NCBI RefSeq assembly: GCF_000189635.1
Contig: NW_002476569.1
Location: 2,727-66,726 of the forward strand
From: Tetrahymena thermophila SB210
Taxonomy: Eukaryota > Ciliophora > Oligohymenophorea > Hymenostomatida > Tetrahymenidae
Length of the DNA stretch: 64,000 nucleotides
Direction: 5' to 3'
Numbering within the stretch: position 1 is the first letter of the stretch; each line of letters starts with the position of its first letter. The notes beneath the pieces were generated by a model. The model searched no databases. It saw nothing but the letters and a program-made list of their open reading frames with translations, and was not told where the DNA came from. Made by a program: the position numbers and the translations under genes. Shown piece by piece: positions 1-12,656 of the stretch.

Positions 1-690
1 TGACTTTGAAACTTAAAATTATAAATAAAATCATGATTTCTCTCTTTAATTTTCTAATGAAAAAATGTAAAAATAATTTTGATGAAAAAATGAAAATTTT
101 AACAAAAAAAATAAATATTTAAATTTAAAACCTAATTCAAAGAAATAAAAAGACTAACTAATATTTGAAATAAAATATAAAAAAAATATTTTAAAAGAAA
201 TAATAAATAGATTTTATAAATAAATTACTAACTAATTAAGTAAGTAAGATCTAATAAATATAATAAAAATTAATTTAAGATAAATTAAGATTAGTGATTT
301 ATTTATTATTTAAAAATAGAAACAAAATAAAAAATGAAAGTGAATCAAACAAATCAGTTAATAAAAAAAATCTACTACAATCTAGAAGAAGTAACTTACG
401 TTTTTAGTGCATTTATGGGTTATATTTTCTTTTTTTTGTGATAAAAGTTTCTTGCCTCAAATTTGTCTTGTCATTCGAATCTTAATTTGTATTTGAAGTA
501 AAAATATTTTGTTTAATATAAATTATTTTTTATGTCTTTAATCGTAAATTTCATTTTTCTCAATAAAGTTAAAACAATAAAAGCGTTTTTAATTTTATTG
601 TTAAAATTTTTAACATTTTTAAGTTTAAAAATGTTAGCATCAGAAATACTTTATATGGTATAAATAAATTATTCATTCATTTAATAATAG
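1..690. other. AT-rich region upstream of LRR exons
   Basis: No exon could be assigned here. The LRR exons that start at 691 need an upstream start codon, so an unrecognised first exon may lie here or outside the window. A short ATG-initiated stretch near 629-655 runs into a possible GTATAA donor, but it ends in phase 0, while the next exon needs a phase-2 donor, so I did not use it. Confidence 0.4.
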
Positions 691-2742
691 TGAAAATTAA
701 GCAAACTAATAAGGAAATGAGGTGTTTAAGCAACAACTAGAATTAGCCTTTAGTAATTGCTTAAGTCTTTTAACTCTAACTATTTAAATAACGTATTTAT
801 TTCATTTTATTTTAATCAAATAATTACTTCGTTAACAAAATTTAAGTATTTTCCTTTTAAAATTTATCAAAAAAATTTAAGAGATTAAACCAACTAAAAT
901 ATTTTATCAATTAAATATAATTTTAGCTCAAATAAAATTGGCGATGAAGGCATAACCTTTCTAGGCTCTGCTTTAACTAAATGCAAAAGTCTCCAGATAT
1001 TAAATCTTCATTTAGCGTAATCTATCAACTGCATTTAATAAGATAATTTGAGCTTTTTTTAAATGAAAATTTAATAAAAAGAGAAATTAACTTTTTAATT
1101 TTTTAATAAATATTTTTCATAAATTATTCTTAAAATAAATTAATCAATTTAAAATTTATTTTTCTCCATTAAAACTATTTTTGATTGAAACAATTAAAAC
1201 TTAAAATAGATTTAAATATTTTTTCAATTTTAATTTCAAGAAAAAATGTTTATTAATTTTAAACTTTTTTTCACCTAAATAAGAATTTAATTTTTTTATT
1301 TTTAATTTTCATTTAAACAACAAAAATTGATTTTATGCTTTTAGTTATTTTTTTTGAATAATAATGAATGTAAAGATACAATAATATAACACAATAAGGA
1401 GCTTAGACTTTGGGAACTGCGTTAATTGATGTTAAGAAACTTGACACTTTGAAGTTATATTTGAGGTAAATTAGATTTTAAATATTATTGAATTAAACAA
1501 AAATATCTTATTTTAAGGCTTTAAATTCATTTTATTTTATTTAAATTTTAAACTTTTTTAATTAAAAAATGATTAATTAACTAATTTGTTTAATAAATGT
1601 AAAAAGCTTCAATAAAATTGGAGAGTAAGGGATAAAAAATTTAAGCACAAATTTTATGTACTACTAGAACCTGCAATTTCTGACATTATTCATAACGTGA
1701 TAAATTTCTTTTATTTCATTTGAATTTATAATCAATGATCTTACTTAAATAAAACAAGATAATTAATTATCTTAAATTACGTTTTATTAAAGAAAAGAAA
1801 CAATATTATAACAAATAGTAAAATGTAGTTTTAAATATGAATGTATTTTTAGATTCTTATTTTGATTAAAACTGTGTTAAATTATTATTTATTTTTAGTA
1901 ATATAATATAATTGAAATTTAAAAAAGTTTCAATAATATCGGAGGTAATGGTGCTTCAATCTTAGGCTTTGAAATTGGATTTTGTAAAAAACTAAAAAAA
2001 TTAGAATTAGATTTAAGGTATAATAATTTAGTTTTGATATTTTTAATGATTTTGTTATTATAATTATTAAGTTATAAACTAATTTTCTTTCTCTAAACTA
2101 TATTTTAAATACTAAAGTAACAACAATATTGATGTACAGGGCGCAAATGGATTAAACTCAGGTCTTATGAGCTGTTTATCTCTTGTATCTTTAACATTGT
2201 ATTTAAGGTAAGTAAGTTTTTAAAAAATATTCACCCACTTTCCTCTATTTCTAATTTAACTTTTTTTATGTTAAAAACTATTTAATTTAATTCTTTTTTA
2301 AATAAAATGAAATTTACCATAACTTTTAAATGAGTGAATATTTATTTTTTACAGTATTTAATTACAAAAATATTGCATTTTTTATTATTTATTAAATGAT
2401 TTGAATTATTGTTTTTATATTATAAGTTCAAACTATCTAAATGGGAACGGAAACAAATATTTAAGCTTAGATATATAAAACTCCAGAAATCTAATTTAGT
2501 TTGATCTCTATTTAAGGTAAAATGTTTTTATCACTGTAGAATTACTTTAATTTTACATTCATTCGCTTTTTTTATATTATTTAATAATTGTTTAATTTAA
2601 ATCATCTCAGCATTTATTTAGTTTAAACTTTTTTAAAAGTAAAACAAGCATTGAATTCGAAGTTTTAAAAAATATTTGCACCATCCTATAAAAGAATATT
2701 AAACTTTAAACTCTAACTCTAAATACTCAGTAAGATATTTGA
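691..2742 (+). CDS. Leucine-rich-repeat protein (ribonuclease-inhibitor type), 3' part
   Basis: Exons read with code 6: 691-792 (end uncertain), 927-1016, 1376-1465, 1607-1696, 1928-2017, 2118-2207, 2427-2516 and terminal exon 2640-2742 ending in TGA. The six middle exons are exactly 90 bp, each begins with the last base of a codon and ends two bases into the next (phase-2 introns), and each encodes one LRR of the form N-x-I-G-D-E-G..L..AL..C..L..L.L.L. Exon 927 reads NKIGDEGITFLGSALTKC; exon 1928 reads NNIGGNGASILG. The terminal exon ends FEVLKN..KLQTLTLNTQQDI then TGA. LRRs of this family form curved protein-binding scaffolds; no ligand can be named. The start is not seen. The donor after 1696 is GTGATA, weaker than the GTAAAT-like donors elsewhere, and the first exon is 102 bp, so local degeneration is possible. 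Confidence 0.8.
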
Positions 2743-3404
2743 TTTCTTTTTTTCATTTATAAGTGGATTTCTTTTCATTTTTTATTGTAAATAGATTTTA
2801 TTATTTTTTTAAATGAAATAAATAAACATATTTTTGTTTAAATTTGTAGAAAATAAAACCAAATAATTTTTTTTTGCTTAAAATATTACAAAATAGAATA
2901 AGAAAATATTAAAAAATGTCTATTTTAAAAATAAATAAATAAATCACATCAAATTAATCAATTAATTTATTTTTTTAAACAAAAGAGAAAATTAAATAGG
3001 ATATGACTAAAAATAAAAGCTGGAGAGAGCTGTTTAAAAAATAAGAAAGTTGGTGAAAAAAGATTTATAAATAACATGATATAGTTCAATGCTTTAATTA
3101 TTAAATAATATCATTTTTTTAAATGTAAAACTTTAATTAATTACACGTAAGTTTAATAGATTTTTAAATTGAAGATTAATAAAAAATAAAGCTACTTTTA
3201 TTTTTTGTTTTAATTTATTTCATTAAAACTGAGCATATATAGAGTAAAATGCCATTTCGATTTACAATAAGTGAAATTTTGTGTTTTGATTTAATTAAGA
3301 TAATTAAAATCAAATTTTTAATAATATAATTGATATGAAAAAATTTTTATAGCAACCTACCATATTATATATAATTAAGTGATAAATGAAATATGATATT
3401 AACA
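2743..3404. other. AT-rich intergenic spacer
   Basis: Low-complexity A/T tracts between the TGA of the LRR gene and the duplicated 5' block of the next gene. I see no exon with an LRR, kinase or other recognisable pattern on either strand. Confidence 0.6.
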
Positions 3405-4840
3405 TTTGAGTCAATTTTTTTTTTTTTGAATTTTCTTTTTAAAAAATTTATATATATACTCACTTTAGATAGAGTTGAACTTGTTTTAAAGTTTGTTTGT
3501 TTTTAAACTCTAACTCAAAAATTTAGAAGTAGGTTTTTTTTGTTCAATAAATATACAGTTAAATTATTATAACTTGTTCTCTTCTCTATTGTTTATATAA
3601 ATACTCAATATATATATTTGATAAATATTTATTTTTGTTTTATTTTTTTTTATATAGGAAAAAGAATCATAATAAATAAATAAATAAATAAACACTAATT
3701 TATATTAAATTACTAAATTAAATATCTTATTTAAATAAATTTTGTGAATAAATGTGTAAAAAATAAATATGTGTGAATTTTGATTAAATTTCATATAAAA
3801 TATATGTTAATAAAAATACTAAATAAGAATTCTATTTAATCAGTATTGTATTTATTATGTATGCTTATAAATTAAAATTGATGTTATTATTTAGATAGCT
3901 ATTTTATTGCTTTTAAAAACTTTAAGGATCTTTATTTATTTACTTGTTCTTACTTACTTACTTGCTTTATTGATTGTTTTATTGTTTGGATAAAGAATAA
4001 ATAAATATTAATTTTTAAATGAGTAAAAGAAATAAATATCTTTTTCAAAATCAATTTGATGAATTCTAAAGCGCGAAAATAATTATTAAAGTACAGAATA
4101 TGTGTCTGTGAATGAATATTGATTAAATTTTATATAAAATATGCCAATTAGAATAAAAATAAACTTTAGATTCATTGAATCACTTTTCTAATAAAAATAA
4201 AATAATTGTTGTATTTATTATCTAATTGTTTAATCTAAAATAAATGATATTATTTTTTTAAATACTATTAAACATTTTCATGTTCATTATTTGTTTATTT
4301 ATTTATTTGTTCTTGCTGATAGGAAAAAGAATAAATAAAGTCTAAATATTTAAATTAATAAAAGGAAATATCTTTTTCAAAATCAATTTGATGAATTCTA
4401 AAGCTCGAAAATAATTATTCAAGTACAGAATATGTGTGTGTGAATGAATATTGATTAAATTTTATATAAAATATGCCAATTAGAATAAAAATAAACTTTA
4501 GATTCATTGAATCACTTTTCTAATAAAAATAAAATAATTGTTGTATTTATTATCTAATTGTTTAATCTAAAATTAATGATATACTATTAAACATTTTCAT
4601 GTTCATTATTTGTATATTTATTTATTTGTTCTTGCTGGATTATTTGTTTTTTCATTAGGAAAAAGAATAAATAAAGTCTAAATATTGAAATTAATAAAAG
4701 AAAATATATATCTTTTTCAAAATCAATTTGATGAATTCTAAAGCGCGAAACGAATTTTATCTTCTTTAAGAGTTGAGCAAAATTAGGATATAATTAATTA
4801 ATTAATAAAGTATCTATCTATCAATAAACTAAAAAAAGAT
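3405..4840 (+). repeat. Repeated 5' block of kinase-like gene copy 1
   Basis: This block recurs, diverged, before gene copies 2 (8608-9925) and 3 (26640-27945, left side lost in the N gap). It begins with a T-rich stretch followed by CTCTAACTC and TTTATAGCTC-like motifs. It ends in three degenerate direct repeats of about 330-340 bp, each closing with GAATTCTAAAGCGCGAAA (at 4061, 4393 and 4733). Adjacent units share long blocks such as a GATTCATTGAATCACTTTTC segment. The last unit runs into the presumed 5' UTR, which includes tandem AATT and a CTATCTATCAATAAACTAAA stretch conserved before all three start codons. Confidence 0.8.
4061..4750 (+). promoter_or_regulatory. Three GCGCGAAA (E2F-like) sites upstream of copy 1
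   Basis: The octamer GCGCGAAA, reverse TTTCGCGC, lies at the end of each upstream repeat unit, at 4071, 4403 (as GCTCGAAA) and 4743. It stands out as GC-rich in an extremely AT-rich setting. TTTSSCGC is the known E2F/DP consensus; a role in cell-cycle or meiotic transcription here is inference. Confidence 0.4.
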
Positions 4841-4848
4841 TTGAAAAA

Positions 4849-7800
4849 ATGTTAAATAAATTAAAAAATTCATACAACTTATTGCAAGATAGTTATATCA
4901 AGCTATGTATAAATTTACAAAAGACTCATTTAGATTTTGTGGAATTTATAAACTTGGATGAATTAAAAAAAAAATTAGAAGTTACTAACTTCAGTTACAG
5001 ACATGCTAAAGTTTTTGATAATCAAGAATTAAGATATAAATTGTTGATTATTATATAAACAATAGAAAACACAAATGCTATCTCTTATTATCAAAAAATA
5101 ACGAAAACCATTCTGAGAAACGATATTACTTTAAATTTAATTAATTAATATTACCTTGATACTGAAAAAATCTTTTATGTATTTGAAATGGAATATTATG
5201 ATTAATCCTTAGAAAACTTTGAGAAATAATACCTACTCAATCGTCAAACTATTAATTCTTTGAAACAGGAAATTTATACTTACTTCGAAGGAAATCTAAA
5301 TTTAGCGCATAATTTTGAAGACACAGGATATGGAGATTATCTTGAATTTTATGTTATGTCACTAAATTAAGATAAAATCCAAATTAAACTTAATTTGATT
5401 AGTCCTTTTATTGAAAAGTAAGAAATTGAAACTAATCAAAATTAAGACCAATAAGATGACCAACAAGTAGATGAAAGTGAAAATTAAAATTCTAATGAAA
5501 GTGAAAATGAAATTCAAATTGAAGATGATGATGAAGATTAAAATTAAGTTGAAGAAGAAGAAGAAGAAAATGAAAATGAATCCTAAATTATAAATGAAAG
5601 TGAAGTAGAAGAATAAGAAGAAAGTGAAGATTAAAATTAAGTTGAAGATGAAAATGAAGTAGAAGAAGAAGAAAATGAAAATGAAAATGAATCCCAAACT
5701 GAAAATGAAAGTGAAATAGAAGAATAAGAATAATAAGAAAGCGAAATTCAAATTGAAATTAAAGAAGATGATGAAGATTAGAATTAAGTTGAAGATGAAA
5801 GTGAAGTAGAAGAATAAGAAAAAAATGAAATTTAAACTGAAATTAAAGAAGAAAATAAACTTGAAATTGATGGAGATAATGATATAGAAGATGAGGATAA
5901 AAATGAAAATAATTATTGCAAAAGTAATTTATCTTTAAATCAATAATTTAATAATGAAGAATTATAAATTAAAAAAGAAAAAAATATGTAACCTGGCAAT
6001 TAAAAATAAGTGAAGAAAAATACAAGTTTTGAGAAAATAATAGATCATCTGCCACTAGAAAGCTAAAGTAATGAGTTTGCTAGAAAATAATAAAAATATT
6101 TAGATCAAATTTAGGATATAATTAACCTAGTTAAAATGAAAATACCCAAAAAAGATCTTTCTAATGTGATTTAGAATACTTTTTCAAATATTTTGAATTT
6201 TCATCCCTTGGAAATTTTTGAGATCATTTAAAAGCACCCAAACTACAAAAGTTTTGAAGTTGTAGAGTCAAATGAAAGTATCTTTATCTTGAAAGTTAAT
6301 AAAGGGAAATAAACTATTTTGTTAGAAGGTTACAAAGCTTGCTCTGTTGAGTAAGCACACAGTTTAGCTAATTAATATGAATCTATTGTTAAAAATTAGA
6401 TTTCTTCAACATTTTTAAATATTGAATAAATCTAAATAAATCCACAGCAAATCTACATTTTAGTGGAAAAAACTTTTATTGAATAGCTTAAAAAATAAGA
6501 TATAATATTTTTTTATCGTAATTTAAGCTTAAATGATTTAAAAAATTTTATAAATTATAGTTATTAGTTGTTAATTAAAAACAGTATTTAAATTACAAAA
6601 ATAAACCCTGAAAATATACTTATTGGTAATTAATATGGTAGTGATTCATATGAAGATAATGAAATTAGCTTGAATCAGGATCTATAAAATGCATTCATTA
6701 TTGATGAGTTAAGCATTTAACAATTTACAACTTAATATACAGAAATTTATGAATTTGAGCTTCATAAGCATGTTGTTTAAAACAATAATAATGAGAGAGT
6801 ATAAAATTTTAAAAATTCTATCTAAAATTTAATTGAGATTTTTTTCTAATAAATTTCTGAACTTAAGTTAGAAAATATTTTAGATGTTTTCAATAGACTC
6901 TAGTTAATAATTAATAATTTAATTATTATGAAATAATATTAGAACTATGCATAAATTAAGATTTCAGAAAAAAATATAAATAAAATTTAAATAGCTCTTT
7001 GTAAACACATGAGTTGTTTTCCTAAACCATTTAACAAGATATTAGAATTAAGTAAAATTAATCCTTCTCTTTAAATAAATTCTCTTGTAATTAATTCATA
7101 CACTTTCCCTGAATGTTTAAAATAACTTTTTTAGTAATTAATGCTGGAATATGAAAATAAAGGTGTAGAGGAGGATAAATTATAGGATTTATTTTTGAAA
7201 TATCAAAGTTTGTTTATTTAATAATTCTTATAAGATTTAAAAGTATCCTCGCTTAATTAAGAATTTGGATAAATCACAGTAAATGTTTTTTATGAATAGA
7301 ATGAAAATGATTAATTGAGTAAAATAATAAATCTAAATGAATTCAATGAAAATGAAATTGATCTGTTAAAAAATTAAAATTGTACAGTTTTAGAATATAA
7401 CTTTGAATTAGAAGATTATCTTGCTTTCTAAAAACTGAATATTTTGATATTTGATGAAAATATATACTACTTGATAGGTGATCAACAATATCTTTTACTT
7501 AGATACAAAAATTACAAAGAAATATAATAACTATTTGAATTTTCAATCACTTTAGCATATTTCAAAGAAATTTTTGGATAAAATTACTTACAGAAATATT
7601 TAGCATATTAAACAACTAATTTTCAAGTTTGGTTTTGTTAAGAATTCGTAAATTTGCAATAATTGACTTATATTTACGAAGATACAAATAAATTACTTGA
7701 TTTGCAGGGATTGAAATCGTTAATATAATTAAATTTAGTTATTCAATTTTGGAGCTATTCTGACAAACTTGATTTCTCTAAAGTAATTAAGAATTTTTCC

Positions 7801-7989
7801 TAATCCAATATTAATACTGTTAATCTAATATTTGATAAAGATAATAAAGAAAAAATTCCAAAACTTACATATTTTTATAAACAAAAATAAATCGTTAATG
7901 TTTAAATAAAGAGGATAAAATTTATTTATGATAAATATGAAGATAATTCAACTTACATTAAAAGTAAATATTTTCTTAAAGCTTTTTGA
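4849..7989 (+). CDS. Kinase-like family protein, copy 1 (about 1046 aa)
   Basis: One uninterrupted code-6 frame from ATG at 4849 to TGA at 7987-7989 (1047 codons including the stop), no intron needed. Parts in order: N-terminal domain (about 1-187, with FSYRHAKVFDNQELR and YVFEMEYYDQSLENFEKQY), an acidic/Gln tract of about 200 residues built from repeated E/D/N/Q strings, then from about 393 a conserved region. That region resembles a protein kinase fold: an N-lobe-like strand pair near 475-495 without the usual VAIK lysine, INPENILIG at about 585 where HRDIKPEN would sit, and FIIDEL near 617 in the DFG position. The catalytic Asp and Lys of the loop are replaced, so it is probably a pseudokinase. 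The C-terminal 300 residues match nothing I recognise. Three upstream repeat units precede it. Function unknown. Confidence 0.85.
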
Positions 7990-8607
7990 GAAAATTTTTC
8001 TTCAGAAATTATCTTAAATTTAATAGAAATAAATATAATTTATAGAATAATATAAGATTTTCCTATATAAATTAGCTCATGTATAATTGTATCTCTTTAA
8101 ATTTTGCTAATCAGTTTTGTACATTTTGTTAAAAAGGATATTTTATTTAGAATATATTTTATTTAGAATATATTTTATTTAGATTAAATAGTTATTTTTT
8201 TGATTTCAATATTTTTGAGTTGAGTTTTTATAGTTGAGATTATTTAGATTTTTATAAAGTATTTTAAAGTAATTTAAATTATGAAAAATAAAAATTTAAT
8301 CATTAATAATTTTTTTCAATCTAATAAACTAAAGAGAATTAACAATTTAACAAATAAATTAAAATTAAAAAATTAACAAAACGGTTTTAAAACATACAAA
8401 ATCATTAAATAAATATTAGTCTATCTGAAATGATGGAAAGTACCTACCATAAATTATCTAAAACTCTTTTCATATTATTAAAATTTAGCTTAAAATTATC
8501 AGGATATGATATATAAAAATACATGAAAAAAAAAATATAAGTGTTATTTTATTTGAAACATCTGTAATTAAATAATAATAATAATAATTGAAATATGTTA
8601 TAACATT
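7990..8607. other. 3' flank of copy 1, with short tandem repeats
   Basis: AT-rich, non-coding. Near 8135-8185 an 18-bp unit (TATTTTATTTAGAATATA-like) is repeated in tandem. The stretch up to about 8400 is also found after gene copy 3 (30800-31080), so it belongs to the duplicated gene unit. It leads into the 5' block of copy 2. Confidence 0.6.
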
Positions 8608-9020
8608 TGAGTCAATTTTTTTTTTGAATTTTCTTTTTAAAAATTTATATGACTAATTTAGAGTCGAGCTTGTTTTAAAAATTTCTAAACTCTAACTCAA
8701 CAATTTTAAAGAAGATTTTATAGCTCAATATACAATTAAATTATTCGAACTTGCTCTCTATTATTTAGATAAATACTGAATAGATTTATTTGATGAAATT
8801 AATCCGTATTTTATTTATTATGAATACTTGTTATTTAAAATGAATTTTTTATTTAGATAACTATTTTATTTCTTTTACAAACTTTAAGGATCATTATTTA
8901 TTTACTAGTTCTTGCTTGCTTGATTGGTTGATTAATTGTTTTATTTTTTGTATAAAGAATAAATAAATATTAATTTTTAAATGAGTAAAAAATTAATAAC
9001 TTTTTCAAAATAAATTTGGG

Positions 9021-9836
9021 GAATTCTAAAGCGCGAAAATAATTATTTCATACAGAATATATTTGTGAATGAATGCTGATTAAATTTCATTTAAAGAATG
9101 TTAATTAAAATAAAAATAGCTATTAGATTTATTTAATCACTATTCTTATAAAAATAAAATAATGAATGGTTGAATTTTATATATGTTTTTAATTAAAAAT
9201 GAATGATATTTATTATTAATATTTTTTTTTTATTGGTTTTACAAACTTTAAGAACCATTATTTATTTATTTGTTATTGATTGATTCAATGTTTTATTGTT
9301 TGGATGAAAGAATAATAATATTAATTTTTAAATGAATAGGGGAAATTAATATCTCTTTCAAAATAAATTTGGTGAATTCTAAAGCGCGAAAATAATTCAA
9401 ATTTTGAATATGTGTGAATGAATGAATGTTGATTAAATTTTATATAAAAATATGTTAACCAGAATAAAAATAAGTGTTAGATTCATTTAATCACTATTCT
9501 TATAAATATAAAAAAAATTATTGTATTGTGTTATGTGTATTTTTAATTTAAAATGAATAATATTATTTTTTTTTAATGCTTTTAACATTTTCAGGTTCAT
9601 TATTTATTTGTTTGTTCTTGCTTGTTGGATTATTTGTTTTTCATTAGCAAAAGTGTAAATAAAATCTAAATACAGTAATCGATATTTTCCCCGCACCCCT
9701 CCATTCAAAATATTTTCCCCGCATTTTTTATATTTTTATCATAAAATGCGGGGAAAATATAGATCTTTATTGTATTTAAATTGATAATAGAAAATATCTT
9801 TTTCAAATAAAATTTAGTGAATTCTAAAGCGCGAAA
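9021..9836 (+). promoter_or_regulatory. Three GCGCGAAA (E2F-like) sites upstream of copy 2
   Basis: GCGCGAAA occurs at 9031, 9384 and 9829, always directly after GAATTCTAAA. All three are unchanged although the units around them have many substitutions and indels. The assignment to E2F rests only on the consensus. Confidence 0.4.
9673..9772. mobile_element. MITE, Tc1/mariner-like ends, TA target duplication
   Basis: A 100-bp insert flanked by TA. It begins CAGTAATCGATATTTTCCCC and ends with the imperfect inverse GGGGAAAATATAGATCTTTATTG. An inner palindrome (ATTTTCCCCGCATTTT / AAAATGCGGGGAAAAT) makes most of it fold back. Copies 1 and 3 allow a direct comparison: the empty site in the copy 1 block reads CTAAATATTGAAATTAATAA near 4679. 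A non-autonomous Tc1/mariner-type origin is inferred from the TA duplication and CAGT start; no transposase is present. Confidence 0.7.
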
Positions 9837-9932
9837 TGAATTTTATCTTCTTTAAGAGTTGGGTGAAATTAGCATATAATTAATAAATTATTAATTAATT
9901 AATAAAGTATCTATCTATCAATAAACTAAAAA

Positions 9933-12656
9933 ATGTTTAAAAAAATATTAAATCAATTCAAAAATTAATACAATTTATTGCAAGATAGTTATATCAAGCT
10001 ATGTATAAATTTACAAAAGACTCATTTAGATTTTGTCGAATTTATAGACTCGGGTGAATTAAAAAATAAATTAGATATTACTAATTTCAGTTATAGACAT
10101 GCTAAAGTTTTTGATAATCAAGAATTAAGATTTAAACTGTTGATTATTATTTAAGCAATAGAAAACGCAAATGATATCTCATAGTATCAAAAAATAATGA
10201 AAAGCGTCCTGAGAAACGATATTATTTTAAATTTAATTAATTAATATTACCTTGACACTGAAAGAAAATTTTATGTATTTGAAATGGAATATTATGATTA
10301 ATCCTTAGAAAACTTTGAAAAATAATACCTGCTCAATCATAAAACTATTAATTCTTTGAAAGAGGAAATTTACAATTACTTCTAAGAAAATCTAAATTTG
10401 GTGCGTGATTTTGATTACATAAATAATGGAGGTTATCTTGAATTTTATGTTATGTTAATAAATTAAGATAAAATCCAAATTAAACTTAATTTGATTAGTC
10501 CTTATATTGAATAGTAATAAAATTAATATATTAATAATAATCAAAATTATTACCAATAACATTACTAACAAGTAGATGATAATGAAAGTGAAAATTAATA
10601 ATTTAATGAAAGTGAAATTGAAATTGAAGAGGATGATGAAGATTAAAACTAAGTTGAAGAAGAAAAAAATTAAAAATAAGCGAAGAAAAATATGAGTTTT
10701 GAGAAAATAATAGATCACCTGCCACTATAAAGCTAAAGTAATGAGTTTGCTAGGAAGTAATAAAAATATTTAGACCAAATTTAGGATATAATTAAACTAA
10801 TTAAAATGAAAATACCCAAAAAAGATCTTTCTAATGCGATTTAGAATACTTTCTCAAAAATTTTGAATTTTCATTGCTTGGAAATTTTTGAGATCATTTA
10901 AAAACACCCAAAGTACACAAGCTTTGAAGTTTTAGAATCAAATGAAAGTTTCTTTATCTTGAATGTTAATAAAGGGAAATAAACTATTTTGTTAGAAGGT
11001 TACAAAGCTTGCTCTGTTGAGTAAGCACAAAGTTTAGCTAATTAATATGAATCTATTGTTAAAAATTAGATTTCTTCAACATTTTTAAATATTGAATAAA
11101 TCTAAATAAATCCACAACAAATCTACGTTTTAGTTGAAAAAACTTTTATTGGATAGCTTTAAAAATAACAAAAAAAATTTTTTTATCGTAATTTAAGCTT
11201 AAAGGATTTAAAAAAGTTTATAAATTACAGTTATTAGCTGTTATTAAAAAACGGTATTTAAATTACAAAAATAAACCCAGAAAATATACTTATTGGTAGA
11301 TAATATGGTTATGATTCAGATGAAGATAATGAAATTGACTTTAATGAGGATCTATAAAATGCATTCACTATTGATGGATTAAGCATTTAACAATTTCCAA
11401 CTTAATATACTGAAATTAATGAATTTTAGCTTCATTAGCATTTTGTTGAATATCATAATAATGAGCCTGTAAAAAATTTTAAAAATACTATCTAAAATTT
11501 AATTGAGATTTTTTTCTAAAAGATTTCTGAAATTTAGTTAGAAACTATTTCAGATGTTTTCAATAGACTCTTGTTAATAATAAATAATTTAATTTTTATG
11601 GGATAATATAAATTCTATTCAAAAATTAAGATTTCAGAAAAAAATATAAATAAAATTTAAATAGCTCTTTCTAAACAGATGAGTTGTAGTCCTAAATCAT
11701 TTAAAAAGATATTAGAATTAAGTAAAATTAATCCTTCTCTTTAAATAAATTCTCTTGTAATTAATTCATAGACTTTCCCTAAATGTTTAAAATAACTTTT
11801 TTAGTAATTAATGTGGAAATAATATGAAAATAAAGGTGTAGAGGAGGATAAATTATAGGAATTATTTTTGAAATAACAAAGTTGGTTTATTTAAAAATTC
11901 TTATATGATTTAAAAGTATTCTAACAAGACAAAAAATTTGGATAAATCAAAGTAAATGTTTTTTATGAATAGAATGAAAATGATTAATTGAGTAAAACAA
12001 TAAATATAAATGAATTCAATGAAAATGAAATTGAAGTGCTAAAAAATTAAAATTGTACAGTTTTAGAATATAACTTTGAATTAGAAGGTTATCTTGCTTT
12101 TTAAAAACTGAATATTTTGATATTTGATGAAAATATATACTACTTGATTGGTGATCAACAATATATTTTACTTAGATACGAAAATTACAAACAAATATAA
12201 TAACTATTTGAATTTTCAATCACTTTAGCATATTTCAAAGAAATTTTTGGATAAGATTACTTAAAGAAATATTTAGCATATAAAACAACTAATTTGGAAG
12301 TATGGCTTTCCTGTGAATTCATAAATTTGCAACAATTGACTTATATTTACGAATATACATATGAATTATTTGATTTGCAAGGATTCAAATCATTAATATA
12401 ACTTAATTTAATTCTTAAATTGTGGGGATATTTTGACGAAAATGATTTATCTAAAATAATTAAGAGTTTTTCCAAATCAAATATTAATACTGTTAAACTA
12501 ATAATTAGTAAAGATGTCAAAGAACAAATTCCAAAACTTACATATTTTTATAAACAAAAATAAATCGTTAATGTTTAAATAAAGAGGATAAATATTACTG
12601 ATAATTAATATTATCCAGATTAAAATAAAACTAAATATTATCTGAAAGATTTTTGA
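9933..12656 (+). CDS. Kinase-like family protein, copy 2 (907 aa)
   Basis: Open in code 6 from ATG 9933 to TGA 12654-12656 (908 codons including the stop), intronless like copy 1 and colinear with it. The N-terminal domain is nearly the same (NLLQDSYIKLCINLQKTHLD). The acidic/Gln linker is short, about 60 residues against about 200 in copy 1, which accounts for most of the length difference. The conserved region starts SFEKIIDHLPL at about residue 254 and keeps INPENILIG and the FTIDGL segment at the DFG position, so the substitutions that argue for a pseudokinase are shared. It ends TKYYLKDF then TGA. Upstream lie three E2F-like sites and a MITE; downstream is an AT-rich flank leading to the satellite array. 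Confidence 0.85.

Larger units (their letters stand above)
8608..9932 (+). repeat. Repeated 5' block of kinase-like gene copy 2
   Basis: Homologous to 3405-4840, with the same T-rich start and three degenerate direct units of about 345-355 bp ending in GAATTCTAAAGCGCGAAA at 9021, 9374 and 9819. The last unit is about 100 bp longer because it carries the MITE at 9673-9772. The conserved CTATCTATCAATAAACTAAA motif sits just before the start codon, as in copies 1 and 3. Confidence 0.8.

Noticed and set aside
5362-5751. Long hydrophobic Phe/Ile-rich frames on the minus strand (also 10455-10718, 28543-28740, 53257-53511)
   Set aside because: They are antisense to the acidic/Gln tract of the family genes: GAA/GAT repeats read backwards give Phe/Ile. 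They start and stop differently in each copy.
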